Below, one piece after another: positions 1-11,085 of a DNA stretch of 64,000 nt (position 1 is its first letter; the number at the start of each line of letters is the position of its first letter). The notes under the pieces were generated by a model. The model was not told the DNA's origin. It saw only the letters and a list, made by a program, of their open reading frames with translations, and did no database searches. Made by a program: the position numbers and the translations under genes. The stretch is from Pseudomonadaceae bacterium (lineage in GTDB: Bacteria; Pseudomonadota; Gammaproteobacteria; Pseudomonadales; Pseudomonadaceae), in assembly GCA_900766265.1 (NCBI GenBank), contig CAAFUS010000013.1:744001-808000 (forward strand). The letters run 5' to 3'.

Positions 1-1
1 C

Positions 2-1246
2 ATCGCGGCGCTCGGCGCGCCGGCATCGCTGGTTGGCGTGACGGGCGTCGACGAAGCGGGGCAGAGTTTGTCCGACAGTCTGGCTGCGGCGGGTGTCCAA
101 GCACATTTTCAGCGGATCGAGAACCAGCCGACTATCGTCAAGCTGCGCGTCATGAGCCGTCATCAGCAGTTGCTACGGATGGATTTCGAGGAACCCTTCG
201 ATACCGATTCCGCACAGCTGTTGGCTTCGACCGAAGCGCTGCTTTCCGGAGTCAACGTGCTGGTGTTGTCGGATTACGGCAAGGGTGCGCTGAAGAATCA
301 CCAGGCGCTCATCCAGGCGGCGCGGGCGAAACACATTCCGGTGCTGGCCGATCCCAAGGGCAGGAATTTCGAGATCTATCGCGGCGCCACGCTGATCACG
401 CCAAATCTGGCAGAGTTTGAGGCAGTGGTGGGTCCCTGCACCGACGAGGCCGACCTCGTCGCCAAGGGCCTCGCGCTGATCGAGCAGCTGGACATGCAGG
501 CGTTGCTGGTCACGCGTGGTGAGCATGGCATGACTCTGTTGCGCCCCGGCTGCCCCGAGCTGCACCTGCCGGCGCGCGCGCGGGAGGTCTTCGATGTAAC
601 CGGTGCCGGCGATACGGTGATTTCTACCCTGGCGGCAAGTCTCGCGGCCGGCGAGCAACTGCCCCAGGCGGTCGCATTGGCCAACCTGGCGGCGGGCATC
701 GTGGTCGGCAAGCTCGGGACCGCCTGCATCAGCGCGCCGGAGCTGCGCCGCGCGGTGCAGCGCGAAGAGGGGTCGGAGCGCGGCGTGATGACGCTCGAGC
801 AGCTGTTGACCGTGATCGAGGATGCGCGTGCTCAAGGCGAGAAGATCGTCTTCACCAACGGCTGCTTCGATATCCTGCATGCCGGTCATGTGACCTATCT
901 CGAGCAGGCGCGTGCGCAGGGCGATCGCTTGGTGGTCGCGGTCAATGACGATGGCTCGGTCAGTCGCCTGAAAGGGCCGGGTCGGCCGATCAACTCGGTC
1001 GATCGACGCATGGCCGTGCTGGCCGGCCTCGGTGCGGTGGACTGGGTGGTCTGTTTCCCTGAGGACACGCCGGAAAAGCTGCTGGCGCAGGTCAAGCCCG
1101 ATGTGTTGGTCAAGGGGGGCGACTATGGGGTGGACCAGGTGGTAGGTGCTGACCTGGTCAAGGCGTATGGAGGCACGGTGAAGGTGCTCGGGCTGGTCGA
1201 GAACAGCTCCACCACCGCCATCGTCGAGAAGATCCGCAGCCGCTGA
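2..1246 (+). CDS. hldE: HldE, bifunctional heptose-7-phosphate kinase / ADP-heptose synthase (5' truncated)
   Basis: Makes ADP-heptose for the LPS inner core in the cytoplasm. The N-terminal PfkB-type kinase phosphorylates heptose-7-phosphate at C1, and the C-terminal domain adenylylates heptose-1-phosphate. The reading frame is already open at base 2, reading IAALGAPASLVGVTGVDEA, so the true start lies upstream and about 60 residues are missing. The kinase anion-hole motif VTGAGDT lies near bases 598-616. The nucleotidyltransferase domain starts at about base 840 with TNGCFDILHAGH (HxGH motif). A GTG or ATG further in is not the start, because kinase homology runs to the window edge. The gene ends at TGA 1244-1246 and is convergent with the next gene. 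Confidence 0.95.
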   Translation: MAALGAPASLVGVTGVDEAGQSLSDSLAAAGVQAHFQRIENQPTIVKLRVMSRHQQLLRMDFEEPFDTDSAQLLASTEALLSGVNVLVLSDYGKGALKNHQALIQAARAKHIPVLADPKGRNFEIYRGATLITPNLAEFEAVVGPCTDEADLVAKGLALIEQLDMQALLVTRGEHGMTLLRPGCPELHLPARAREVFDVTGAGDTVISTLAASLAAGEQLPQAVALANLAAGIVVGKLGTACISAPELRRAVQREEGSERGVMTLEQLLTVIEDARAQGEKIVFTNGCFDILHAGHVTYLEQARAQGDRLVVAVNDDGSVSRLKGPGRPINSVDRRMAVLAGLGAVDWVVCFPEDTPEKLLAQVKPDVLVKGGDYGVDQVVGADLVKAYGGTVKVLGLVENSSTTAIVEKIRSR

Positions 1247-1261
1247 CCTGTCGTGGCCACG

Positions 1262-2176
1262 TCAGCTGGCGTTCTGTCGAGGGCGCGTCGGCACCGGTGG
1301 CTGGATGTTCTGCTGGCTGATCCAGTCTTTCCAGCGGGTGCGCTCCTCGCGCACGGTCCAGCCGATCTGCGGGGCGAAACTTTCCGAAAGGTACAGGCCG
1401 CGAGTGCTAGCCGGCGTAAGGAGACCCTTGCGCAAGGTCAGCAGCTCCGCCGTCGGGCGGCCTTCGTGCAGCGGAATCAGATAGAGGTCGGGCTTGCTGC
1501 GCTCCAGGCGGGCGACCAGCTTGTCGTCCTCGATACGCTCGTCGACATGAAACAGGCTTAGCTGCTTGCAGTCCTTGGGCAGATCCAGGCGCATGTCGTA
1601 GACCAGTTGCAGCGAGGCGGTGGGCAGGTGAACGTAGGCCCGCGGGCGCTCCATCAGGGGCATGCTGCCGCATTGTACGGGCCGCGCCGAACCGGATAGC
1701 GAGCCCAGGTTGAAATTGGCCGATTCCCGGTAGCGCAGCGCGTTAGCGTAGGGTGTCGGCAGCCAGGTATCGCCAAAGCGCCCGGCGAGCCAGCCGTCAC
1801 TGGTTTCGAGCAGGCACTCCTCGGCAATATCCTGGATGGCGGTGAGCAGCGGCAGGTTGAGTTCGTGCGCCGGAACGTAGCCGGAAATCAGCTTGAGAAC
1901 GACGTCGCCGCGATCCAAGCGTTGCTGGCGCACCAGGATCCAGTACTCGCGCCCCTGCCATTCGAGGGTCAGGCGTACCGAAACGCCCAGGTTGGCTAGC
2001 TCGACGGAGAATCGATCTGGATTCTCGACGTCGATCGGCCGTCGGCGCTCGAGCACCTGGCTGAAGTTGAGCGGCGTACCCAGGCTCTGGTAGCGCAGGC
2101 CTTCGGGGCTGGCTTCGACGCTCAGGGGCAGGGTCTTGAAGGAAGCAGGGTTCTTTCGGATGAGGACTCGCGGCAT
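1262..2176 (-). CDS. Conserved Pseudomonas hypothetical protein
   Basis: A 304-residue soluble protein with no signal peptide or membrane segment. I recall close relatives next to LPS and redox genes in other pseudomonads, sometimes loosely labelled 'metal ABC transporter ATPase'. No Walker A motif is visible, so that label is not supported. The start ATG at 2176 has AAGGAG six bases upstream. The protein opens with MPRVLIRKNPASFKTLPL and has a hydrophilic, proline-rich C-terminus. It is the last gene of a minus-strand group with the aldo/keto reductase (41 bp gap) and the FAD oxidoreductase, so it is probably co-transcribed. Function unknown. Confidence 0.8.
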   Translation of the reverse strand: MPRVLIRKNPASFKTLPLSVEASPEGLRYQSLGTPLNFSQVLERRRPIDVENPDRFSVELANLGVSVRLTLEWQGREYWILVRQQRLDRGDVVLKLISGYVPAHELNLPLLTAIQDIAEECLLETSDGWLAGRFGDTWLPTPYANALRYRESANFNLGSLSGSARPVQCGSMPLMERPRAYVHLPTASLQLVYDMRLDLPKDCKQLSLFHVDERIEDDKLVARLERSKPDLYLIPLHEGRPTAELLTLRKGLLTPASTRGLYLSESFAPQIGWTVREERTRWKDWISQQNIQPPVPTRPRQNAS

Positions 2177-2217
2177 CTCGGGCTCCTTCTCGCGTCGGGC
2201 GTGGCCGCTCGGGCGGC

Positions 2218-3024
2218 TCAGGATTGTTGGTTTAGTACGGCCGCAACGCTGGCGACGTTATCCGACAGGTGTTTCAGGTTGATGGTTCCGACGATGGCGC
2301 TGGCGACACCAGGCTCGCCGAACAGCAGTTCGAAACTGCGCCTCACCGGGTCTTCGCCGTCGGCTAGGCACGCATGGCCGCTGGCCAATGCCTTTTTCAC
2401 CAGGATGCCTTTGCCGTGCGCGGCGGCGTAGTCGATCACGGCTTTTTCCTCGCGCGCTTGCAGGTTGTAGGTGACCATCGCGCAGTCGCCCTCGCGCAGG
2501 GCGAGCAGGCCGCCCTGGACGGTCTTGCCGGAGAACCCGAACGCCAGCAGCTTGCCCTCGCGCTTGAGCTCGGCGAGTGTCTGGTAGACGTCCGACCGTT
2601 CGAGAACCGCGAGGTCGTTACCGTCGGAATGGACCAGCACCAAGTCGATCCGGTCGGTTTTCAGGCGCTTGAGGCTGCGCTCCACCGAATAGCGGGTATG
2701 GGCGGCGGAAAAGTCGAAGCGCGACTGACCGTTTTCGAACTCCTCGCCAACCTTGCTCACCAGCACCCAGTCGTTCCGCTGGCCCTGCAGCAGCGGCCCG
2801 AGGCGTTCTTCACTGGTGCCGTATGCCGGCGCGGTGTCGATTAGGTTGATGCCCAACTCTCGGGCGCAGGCCAGCAGCCGACCGGCCTGCTGGTCGTCGG
2901 GGATGGTGAATCCGTTCGGATACTTGACGCCCTGGTCGCGTCCGAGCTTCACCGTGCCCAGGCCCAGCGGCGACACCCGAAGGCCGGTGGTGCCCAGCGG
3001 GCGATGCAGGTCATGCAGTGTCAT
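2218..3024 (-). CDS. Aldo/keto reductase
   Basis: NAD(P)H-dependent oxidoreductase with a TIM-barrel fold, 268 residues; substrate unknown. The classic tetrad can be placed: Asp and Tyr in NLIDTAPAYGTSEERLG, Lys in WVLVSKVGEEF, and His in LVLVHSDGNDL. The C-terminal SAIVGTINLKHL resembles the cofactor-binding segment of the family. ATG at 3024 overlaps the TGA of the upstream FAD enzyme. A GTG one codon earlier (3027) has better spacing to GGGAGGAG, so either start is possible. Translational coupling suggests the two redox enzymes work together, but no pathway is evident. Confidence 0.9.
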   Translation of the reverse strand: MTLHDLHRPLGTTGLRVSPLGLGTVKLGRDQGVKYPNGFTIPDDQQAGRLLACARELGINLIDTAPAYGTSEERLGPLLQGQRNDWVLVSKVGEEFENGQSRFDFSAAHTRYSVERSLKRLKTDRIDLVLVHSDGNDLAVLERSDVYQTLAELKREGKLLAFGFSGKTVQGGLLALREGDCAMVTYNLQAREEKAVIDYAAAHGKGILVKKALASGHACLADGEDPVRRSFELLFGEPGVASAIVGTINLKHLSDNVASVAAVLNQQS

Positions 3025-4199
3025 CACGGTAGCTGCTCCTCCCAGAAGGGCCTGGCCATCGGTGGGCGCGGTAACGTGGGAAGCGGCTCATGGGGCGTCG
3101 GCTGGATCCCGTCGCGGGTCAACGCCGCTTCAACGCGGTCGGAAAAGTCAGGCGCGAGGGCGAGCTTGGTTGGCCATCCGACCATCAGTCGGCCCTTTTC
3201 GGCGAGGAAGGCATTGTCCGGTCTGACCTGGTTCGATTGCGCCGGCTCGGCGCGCTCGACCCGCAACGTGGCCCACTGCGCATCGCTGAGGTCGATCCAT
3301 GGCACCAGGTCTGCCAGCTCGCGCCTGGCGGCTTCAATCTGCGCTTCGGGGGAGCGCGCCACGCCTTCCGCTTCGGCAAGCTCGCCGCCCAGGTACCAGA
3401 CCCAGCGGCCATCGCTCGCCGGATGACTGGTCACCGTGACGCGTGGCTTGGTGCCGCCGCCCAGGCAATGGGCGTACAACGGCTTGAGATTGATGGACTT
3501 GACGATGACCATGTGCAGCGGTCGGCGCTGCATGGCGGGCTGGTCCAGCCCCAGCGAGGCGAGCAGTTCGGCATTGCCAGCGCCAGCGTTGAGCACGATG
3601 CGCTGGGCCCTTATCGCGACGCCGTCGACCGTCAATCCGACCAGTTCGCCGCCCTCGTGCAGGGGGGTGATCTGCGTGGCCGTCATCAGGCTGTCACCGG
3701 CCAATTGGGCCAGGCGCGCTATCAGGCTGGGTACGTCGAGCACCAGTTCGCTCAGGCGATACACCTTGCCCTTGAAGCGGGGGTTCTGCAGCGCCGGAGG
3801 CAGCGCGTCGCCCTTGACCTGCTCGACCCGGGAGCGCACCGCTTTGCTGGCGAAGAAGCTGGTGAGGTTGCCGGTCAGCGTGCCGGGCGACCACAGGTAA
3901 TGCGCATCCGACAGTAGACGTACGCCGGCCAGATCCAGCTCGCCGGAGCCGGCGATCGCTTCGCGCCAGCGGCGGGGCATGTCGGCGATGGCCTCGGAGG
4001 CGCCGGTCAGCGCGCCGTGCAGCGCATATTTGGTGCCGCCGTGAATGATGCCCTGGGACTTGATGCTCTGTCCGCCACCGAGTGCGCCGCGCTCCAGCAG
4101 TACCGTAGAAAAGCCCTGCTGGCGCAGGCGTGCATTGAGCCATAAACCGGCGATGCCGCCGCCGACGATCAGTACGTCTGTGCTCAGGAATATGGACAT
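3024..4199 (-). CDS. FAD-dependent oxidoreductase (DAO superfamily)
   Basis: A 391-residue flavoenzyme. The N-terminus has the dinucleotide-binding motif VLIVGGGIAGLWLNARL followed by LLERGALGGGQSIKSQG, typical of the D-amino-acid oxidase / glycerol-3-phosphate dehydrogenase superfamily. A second FAD-contact segment, RIVLNAGAGNAELLASLG, lies near residue 205. No membrane anchor is seen. The start ATG at 4199 has GAGG upstream. It is the first gene of a minus-strand operon with the aldo/keto reductase (1-3 bp overlap) and a conserved hypothetical. The substrate cannot be told from sequence. It is not glycine oxidase or GlpD by obvious motif. Confidence 0.88.
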   Translation of the reverse strand: MSIFLSTDVLIVGGGIAGLWLNARLRQQGFSTVLLERGALGGGQSIKSQGIIHGGTKYALHGALTGASEAIADMPRRWREAIAGSGELDLAGVRLLSDAHYLWSPGTLTGNLTSFFASKAVRSRVEQVKGDALPPALQNPRFKGKVYRLSELVLDVPSLIARLAQLAGDSLMTATQITPLHEGGELVGLTVDGVAIRAQRIVLNAGAGNAELLASLGLDQPAMQRRPLHMVIVKSINLKPLYAHCLGGGTKPRVTVTSHPASDGRWVWYLGGELAEAEGVARSPEAQIEAARRELADLVPWIDLSDAQWATLRVERAEPAQSNQVRPDNAFLAEKGRLMVGWPTKLALAPDFSDRVEAALTRDGIQPTPHEPLPTLPRPPMARPFWEEQLP

Positions 4200-4273
4200 G
4201 ACCGGCCTCGCGTTGAAAACAGGGCGGCAGTATAACCCGCGCGGTTCAGGCGGGTTTCGGCGGTGCCGCCGGG

Positions 4274-4606
4274 TCAGTGTCCGGTGCTGCTGGAAAACAG
4301 CTGGATCACCACGACTCCCGCGATGATCAACACCATCCCCAGCACCGCTGGCAGGTCGAGCTTCTGCGCGTAGAGGACCGAGGCGGCGACGCTCACCAAG
4401 ACGATGCCCAGGCCCGCCCAGATCGCATAGGCGATACCCACCGGGATGCTCTTGACGACCAGGCTCAGCATCCAGAACGAGGTGCCATAGCCGAATACCA
4501 CCAACGCCAGCGGCAACGGCTTATTGAACCCGTCGAGCGCTTTCATCGAGGTGGTGGCGATCACTTCTGCGGCGATGGCGAAGGCGAGGTAGAGGTAGGC
4601 GGGCAT
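4274..4606 (-). CDS. emrE: Small multidrug resistance (SMR) efflux protein, EmrE-like
   Basis: A 110-residue inner-membrane protein with four hydrophobic segments, the usual SMR size. It exchanges protons for quaternary ammonium compounds, guanidinium-like or other cationic drugs as a dual-topology dimer. The essential membrane glutamate is present as Glu14 in AIAAEVIATTSMK. The GIAYAIWAGLGIV segment, conserved in Qac/EmrE proteins, is intact. ATG at 4606 has AAGGA seven bases upstream. It lies 74 bp from the FAD oxidoreductase start and is divergent from waaA. P. aeruginosa has an EmrE in the corresponding position (recalled). The Gdx guanidinium-exporter subtype cannot be excluded. Confidence 0.88.
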   Translation of the reverse strand: MPAYLYLAFAIAAEVIATTSMKALDGFNKPLPLALVVFGYGTSFWMLSLVVKSIPVGIAYAIWAGLGIVLVSVAASVLYAQKLDLPAVLGMVLIIAGVVVIQLFSSSTGH

Positions 4607-4751
4607 GGGCAGTCCTTGAGCGAGGAGCGGGCGGTTCCGCTTCTAGAGTGACAGGCAACGCTAGCATTGATCGGGCGCGCAGTGCATGACTGGGCGCGTC
4701 CCGCATCGGTACGCTCCGCGTCACCGCCGGCTTTTGCTAAGCTGCGCGGCC

Positions 4752-6020
4752 ATGAACAGACCCCTCTATACGCTGCTTTTTCACCTCGCCCTGCCGCTGA
4801 TCGCACTGCGCCTGCTGTGGCGTGCCTGGCGGGCTCCGGCGTACGCACGCCGAGTCGGCGAGCGCTTTGCCGTTGGCCTGCCGCCCATGCGCCAGGGCGG
4901 CATCTGGGTGCATGCGGTCTCGGTGGGCGAAAGCATCGCCGCGGCGCCAATGATTCGCGAGCTGATGGCGCGGTATCCGCAGATGCCGATCACCGTCACC
5001 TGCATGACCCCCACCGGTTCCGAGCGCATCCAGGCGATGTTCGGCGACGGCGTTCAGCATTGCTATCTCCCCTACGACCTGCCCCGGGCTGCGGCGCGCT
5101 TTCTCGATCGCCTGCGCCCACAGCTGGCGGTGGTTATGGAGACCGAGTTGTGGCCCAACCACATCCATCAGTGCGCCCGGCGCGGTATACCGGTGGTCCT
5201 GGCCAACGCGCGGTTGTCCGAGCGATCGGCCCGCGGTTATGGGCGCTTCAGCAGGCTCGTCGCGCCAATGCTGACCGAGCTCGCCTGCATCGCCGTACAG
5301 ACCGAGCACGAGGCCGAGCGCTTCCGGGCGCTGGGTGCACGGCCGGAGGCGGTGAAGGTGACCGGGTCGATCAAGTACGACCTGGCCATCGATCCCCAGC
5401 TCTGCGAGCGCGCCGCGCTGCAGCGCCAGGGCTGGCAGGGGCGACCAGTGTGGATCGCGGCCAGTACCCATCGTGGCGAAGACGAGCTGGTCCTCTCGGC
5501 TCATCGCGCGCTGCTGGCCGATCGTCCCGATGTGCTGCTGATCCTGGTGCCGCGCCATCCCGAGCGGTTCGGCGACGTGCATGCGCTGGCGTGCAGGCAA
5601 GGGTTCGCCACGGTGAGGCGATCGCTCGACGAACCGGTCGGCGCCGATACGCAGGTTCTGCTCGGCGACACCATGGGCGAGCTGCTCCATCTTTATGCGC
5701 TGGCGGATTTTGCCTTCGTCGGCGGCAGCCTGGTGCCCAACGGCGGACACAACCTGCTCGAACCGGCGGCGCTGGGCAAGCCGGTGCTCAGCGGCCCGCA
5801 TCTGTTCAATTTCGAGGAGATCGCCGTGCGGCTGCGCGAAAGCGGGGCGCTGGTGCAGGTCGAGGACGCCGAGGGGCTCAAGTCGCACCTGCTGTGCCTG
5901 TGGGGCGACGACGCAGCAGCGGCACGGATGCGCGAGGCAGGCCTCGCGGTGGTCAGGGCCAACCAGGGGGCGTTGCGGCGCTTGCTGGATATTCTCGGTG
6001 CGACCCTGGCGCGCTCTTGA
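4752..6020 (+). CDS. waaA: 3-deoxy-D-manno-octulosonic acid (Kdo) transferase
   Basis: Transfers Kdo from CMP-Kdo to lipid A precursor at the cytoplasmic face of the inner membrane, an essential step of LPS synthesis. The 422-residue length fits the family. Residues 1-20 form an N-terminal hydrophobic anchor, followed by the glycosyltransferase family 30 signature GGIWVHAVSVGES with the conserved catalytic-region Glu. Nucleotide-sugar-binding motifs follow in the second domain (VGGSLVPNGGHNLLEPAALGKP). The ATG at 4752 gives the usual N-terminus; an in-frame ATG 66 bp upstream would only add an unconserved basic stretch. The gene ends just before a bidirectional terminator shared with tolC. 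It works in the same pathway as hldE at the window start. Confidence 0.95.
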   Translation: MNRPLYTLLFHLALPLIALRLLWRAWRAPAYARRVGERFAVGLPPMRQGGIWVHAVSVGESIAAAPMIRELMARYPQMPITVTCMTPTGSERIQAMFGDGVQHCYLPYDLPRAAARFLDRLRPQLAVVMETELWPNHIHQCARRGIPVVLANARLSERSARGYGRFSRLVAPMLTELACIAVQTEHEAERFRALGARPEAVKVTGSIKYDLAIDPQLCERAALQRQGWQGRPVWIAASTHRGEDELVLSAHRALLADRPDVLLILVPRHPERFGDVHALACRQGFATVRRSLDEPVGADTQVLLGDTMGELLHLYALADFAFVGGSLVPNGGHNLLEPAALGKPVLSGPHLFNFEEIAVRLRESGALVQVEDAEGLKSHLLCLWGDDAAAARMREAGLAVVRANQGALRRLLDILGATLARS

Positions 6021-6031
6021 GTCCGACCGCG

Positions 6032-6061
6032 AAAAAAAGCCCGGCGATACCGGGCTTTTTT
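6032..6061. terminator. Bidirectional rho-independent terminator between waaA and tolC
   Basis: The stem AGCCCGG (6038-6044) / CCGGGCT (6050-6056) has a 5-base loop, with an A-run before and a T-run after it. It can therefore serve both waaA (+) and tolC (-), whose stop codon lies only two bases away. Confidence 0.9.
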
Positions 6062-6062
6062 G

Positions 6063-7517
6063 TCAGCGATCCAGGTTGGCCGGGCGGCCGAGGTTCTGCG
6101 ACAGGTCTGGTGGCAGGAAATCTGTGTCCGGATCGTAGTCCGGCTTGAGGTACTGGCCGAGCGTCTCGAGGTCCGCCGGGCTTAGCGTGCCCGCTGCCTG
6201 CTTGAGCCGCAGGTTGTCGAGGATGTAGTCGTAGCGTGCGTTGTTGTAGTCGCGTACGGCGGCGAACAGGCGACGCTGGGTGTCGAGCACATCGACAATG
6301 TTGCGGGTCCCGACTCGATAGCCGATTTCGGTGGCTTCCAGGGCGCTCTGGTTGGAGACGATCGATTGGCGGCGGGCCTGGACCTGTTCCACGTCGGTGT
6401 TCACCGCCCGGTGCAGGTTACGTGTGTTTTCCACGACCTGACGACGCAGGCTCTCGCGCTGCTGCTCGGTCTGGTCGAGACGGTAGTAGGCTTCGCGTGA
6501 CTGCGAGGTGGTCAGGCCGCCACTGTAAAGGGGGATGTTGAGTTGCAGACCGATGGTGCGCTGCTCGACGTCGCCGTTGTAGCGTGGATAACCAGGTACC
6601 GCCGAAACGCCGGTGTTGGTGAAGCCCAGGCTGTCGTTGTCGCCACGGCGGTACGAGGCCACCGCATCGACCGTCGGGGCATGTCCGGCGCGGCGTTGGC
6701 GCAGGGTTTCTTCGGCGGCCGTGACGGCATGGTTGACCGCCTGCAGGTTCAGGTTCTGGCGGGCGGCCGTGTCCACCCAGGCCTTGGCATCGTTGGGGAC
6801 GGGCGCCAATACCGGCAGGCTGTGCTCGATGCCTTCGAGGGCGACGTATTCCCGGTTGGTCAGGGTGAAGAGTGCCTGGAAGGCGTCGTCGACCTGGCGC
6901 TGGGCGAGCATTCGGTTAGCGCGAGCGGTGTCATAGCCTGCCTGGGCTTCGAGCATGTCGGTGCGGTCAGAGAGGCCGACCTCGAAGCGCTCGTTGGCCT
7001 GGTCCAGCTGGCGCCTGAAAGCCGCCTCCTCGGATTTGACCGCGGCCAGGTTGTCCTGGGCGCGCAGTACCGCGAAATAGCTTTGCGCGCTCTGCAGGAT
7101 GAGGTCCTGCTGGGCGATGGAGAATTCCAGGGCCGCCTGCTCGCTGGTGGCTTCGGCCGCCTTGAGCCCGAACCAGCGATCAGCGCGGAACAGCGGCTGG
7201 CTCAGGCTGGCCTGGTAGAGGTTGCCGCTGCGAGAGATCGACTGTGAGCCCTGGCTGGTATCGACGTCGGTCTGCGTATTGCTGATTTCGGCCCCGGCGC
7301 TCAGTTGCGGCAGCAGGCCGGCGCGTGCCTGCGGCACCACTTCCCGCAGAGCGTTGAACTGCGCACGGGCGGCGGCCAGGTCGGCGTTATTGGCGACCGC
7401 CTCGCGATAGACGCTGACCAGATCCGTGCGAAGGGGGAGCGGAGCCGCGGTTTGCTGAGCGCTGGCGACACCGGTCGCGGCAGCCACCGCGATTGCCAGA
7501 GAGAGTCTGCGCAACAT
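6063..7517 (-). CDS. tolC: TolC-family outer-membrane channel
   Basis: Outer-membrane exit duct for type I secretion and tripartite efflux, 484 residues with the chosen start. ATG at 7517 opens a signal peptide (MLRRLSLAIAVAAATGVASAQQ). The open frame runs 49 codons further upstream, but that stretch is basic and unconserved. The mature protein has the internal duplication typical of TolC, with long coiled-coil helices and two beta segments; NPREYV-like and YNNARYDYILDNLRLKQAAG segments mark the repeats. The C-terminus is short. It stands alone between waaA and the thiC leader, with no adaptor or pump gene nearby, so it probably serves several systems, as in other pseudomonads. Confidence 0.93.
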   Translation of the reverse strand: MLRRLSLAIAVAAATGVASAQQTAAPLPLRTDLVSVYREAVANNADLAAARAQFNALREVVPQARAGLLPQLSAGAEISNTQTDVDTSQGSQSISRSGNLYQASLSQPLFRADRWFGLKAAEATSEQAALEFSIAQQDLILQSAQSYFAVLRAQDNLAAVKSEEAAFRRQLDQANERFEVGLSDRTDMLEAQAGYDTARANRMLAQRQVDDAFQALFTLTNREYVALEGIEHSLPVLAPVPNDAKAWVDTAARQNLNLQAVNHAVTAAEETLRQRRAGHAPTVDAVASYRRGDNDSLGFTNTGVSAVPGYPRYNGDVEQRTIGLQLNIPLYSGGLTTSQSREAYYRLDQTEQQRESLRRQVVENTRNLHRAVNTDVEQVQARRQSIVSNQSALEATEIGYRVGTRNIVDVLDTQRRLFAAVRDYNNARYDYILDNLRLKQAAGTLSPADLETLGQYLKPDYDPDTDFLPPDLSQNLGRPANLDR

Positions 7518-7696
7518 TGCATCTATCCATGAGGCGGGCAAGGTGACGGCAAGGCTATGCCGGGTCCGACAGAGGGTCAAGAAGTGTCTAGGGGCGCGCC
7601 ATGCGGTGCGGAGATGGGCGTGACGGGCAGTCAGCGGCAAGCATTGCCTTCGGACGCGTGGCAATGCCGGCCACTCTTGATTAGACTCGACCCGTT

Positions 7697-7786
7697 CTTG
7701 TCGGGGTGCCTTGAAGCGAAGGCTGAGATCGGAAAGTTCCGGATCCCGTTGAACCTGATCAGGTTAAGGCCTGCGTAGGGAACAAG
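7697..7786 (+). promoter_or_regulatory. TPP riboswitch (THI element) upstream of thiC
   Basis: The leader has the conserved THI-box pieces in order: TCGGGGTGCC, then GCTGAGATC, then the CCGTTGAACCTGATC segment, and AGG..CCTGCGTAGGGAA. The closing helix P1 is CTTGT (7697-7701) with ACAAG (7782-7786). It lies about 114 bp before the thiC start. TPP binding should repress thiC. The rest of the 7518-7899 interval holds the tolC upstream region and the thiC leader, with no other gene seen. Confidence 0.95.
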
Positions 7787-7899
7787 ATGTACCCGTCGTC
7801 CGTCGTGGCGGGTTCTCTCGGCGCCAGTCACGGCGCACCCGATGTGTCCTTCGCCATGCTGTTCAGGTTCGCTCCGACAACTTTCGAGGAGCCAGCCTG

Positions 7900-9777
<1,878 letters not shown>

Positions 9778-10053
9778 GCAGCGTCCCGATGTCCTGTCCA
9801 GCGTAACGGCCATGGCGTGAAGGCTCTGGAACGCGTGCGCGTTGGGGCGGATACCAAAAAAGGCGCGTGGCGGTGAAAACTTCTGCGCGCGTTTCGGGTC
9901 CGATCAACGTCCGACGGGTTACGTCGTTCCGAGCAAGCTTCACGCGATGAGTATTGCCGGCAGTACAGAGCGCCTGATCTCGGTGTTCGTACCGTGGACG
10001 TCGATTACTGATAGACGCCTGGACAGGCATTGGATGGAACTAGAGGGATGCAT

Positions 10054-11085
10054 ATGAAAGCTATCATCACCGGCATTACAGGTCAGGACGGTGCTTATCT
10101 GGCGCAACTGCTGCTGGAGAAGGGCTACACCGTCTATGGCACCTATCGCCGCACCAGCTCGGTCAATTTCTGGCGCATCGAAGAGCTGGGCATCGACAAG
10201 AACCCGAATCTGCATCTGGTCGAGTACGATCTGACCGATCTGTCCGCCAGCATCCGTCTGCTGCAGACCACCGAGGCGACCGAAGTCTACAACCTCGCCG
10301 CGCAGAGCTTCGTGGGCGTTTCCTTCGAACAGCCGTTCACCACCGCCGACATCACCGGTATCGGCCCGGTGAACCTGCTCGAGGCAATCCGCATCGTCAA
10401 CCCGAAGGTTCGTTTTTACCAGGCCTCGACGTCCGAAATGTTCGGCAAGGTGCAGGCCATTCCGCAGGTCGAGAGCACCCCGTTTTACCCTCGCAGCCCC
10501 TATGGCGTGGCCAAGCTGTACGCCCACTGGATGACCATCAACTACCGCGAGTCGTATGACATCTTCGGGACCAGCGGCATCCTCTTCAACCACGAGTCGC
10601 CCCTGCGTGGCCGTGAGTTCGTGACCCGCAAGATCACCGACACCGTGGCCAAGATCCGGCTCGGCAAGCAGGACGTGCTCGAGCTGGGCAACATGGACGC
10701 CAAGCGCGACTGGGGTTTTGCCAAGGAGTATGTCGAGGGTATGTGGCGTATGCTGCAGGCCGACGAGCCTGACACCTTCGTCCTGGCGACCAACCGCACC
10801 GAAACCGTTCGCGACTTCGTGTCGATGGCGTTCAAAGCCATCGACGTGAATCTGGAATGGAAGGGGCAGGGCGACCAGGAACAGGGGTTCGACGCTTCGA
10901 CCGGCAAGCTGCTGGTCAAGGTGAATCCGAAGTTCTACCGTCCGGCCGAAGTCGAGCTGCTGATCGGCAACCCCGCCAAGGCTAAGGAGAAGCTGGGCTG
11001 GGAGCCCAAGACCAGTCTCGAAGAGCTGTGCCGCATGATGGTTGAGGCGGACCTGCGTCGTAACGAGACGGGGTTCTCGTTCTGA
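10054..11085 (+). CDS. gmd: GDP-mannose 4,6-dehydratase
   Basis: Converts GDP-D-mannose to GDP-4-keto-6-deoxy-D-mannose with bound NADP. An extended SDR of 343 residues. The N-terminus has the GxxGxxG motif in ITGITGQDGAYLAQLLL, and the GMD-type GTYRRTSS follows. The active site shows STSEMFGK and YGVAKLYAHW (YxxxK). ATG 10054 is chosen because AGAGGG lies six bases upstream; ATGs at 10030 and 10048 are less likely. Its stop overlaps the rmd start (TGATG). Together with rmd it makes GDP-D-rhamnose, the donor for common-antigen-type D-rhamnan in Pseudomonas. No glycosyltransferase or exporter gene is next to it here. Confidence 0.93.
   Translation: MKAIITGITGQDGAYLAQLLLEKGYTVYGTYRRTSSVNFWRIEELGIDKNPNLHLVEYDLTDLSASIRLLQTTEATEVYNLAAQSFVGVSFEQPFTTADITGIGPVNLLEAIRIVNPKVRFYQASTSEMFGKVQAIPQVESTPFYPRSPYGVAKLYAHWMTINYRESYDIFGTSGILFNHESPLRGREFVTRKITDTVAKIRLGKQDVLELGNMDAKRDWGFAKEYVEGMWRMLQADEPDTFVLATNRTETVRDFVSMAFKAIDVNLEWKGQGDQEQGFDASTGKLLVKVNPKFYRPAEVELLIGNPAKAKEKLGWEPKTSLEELCRMMVEADLRRNETGFSF

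Noticed and set aside
4667..6148. 493-codon + strand frame overlapping waaA
   Set aside because: Arg/Ala/Gly-rich frame-shifted copy of waaA; the waaA frame has the glycosyltransferase 30 motifs.
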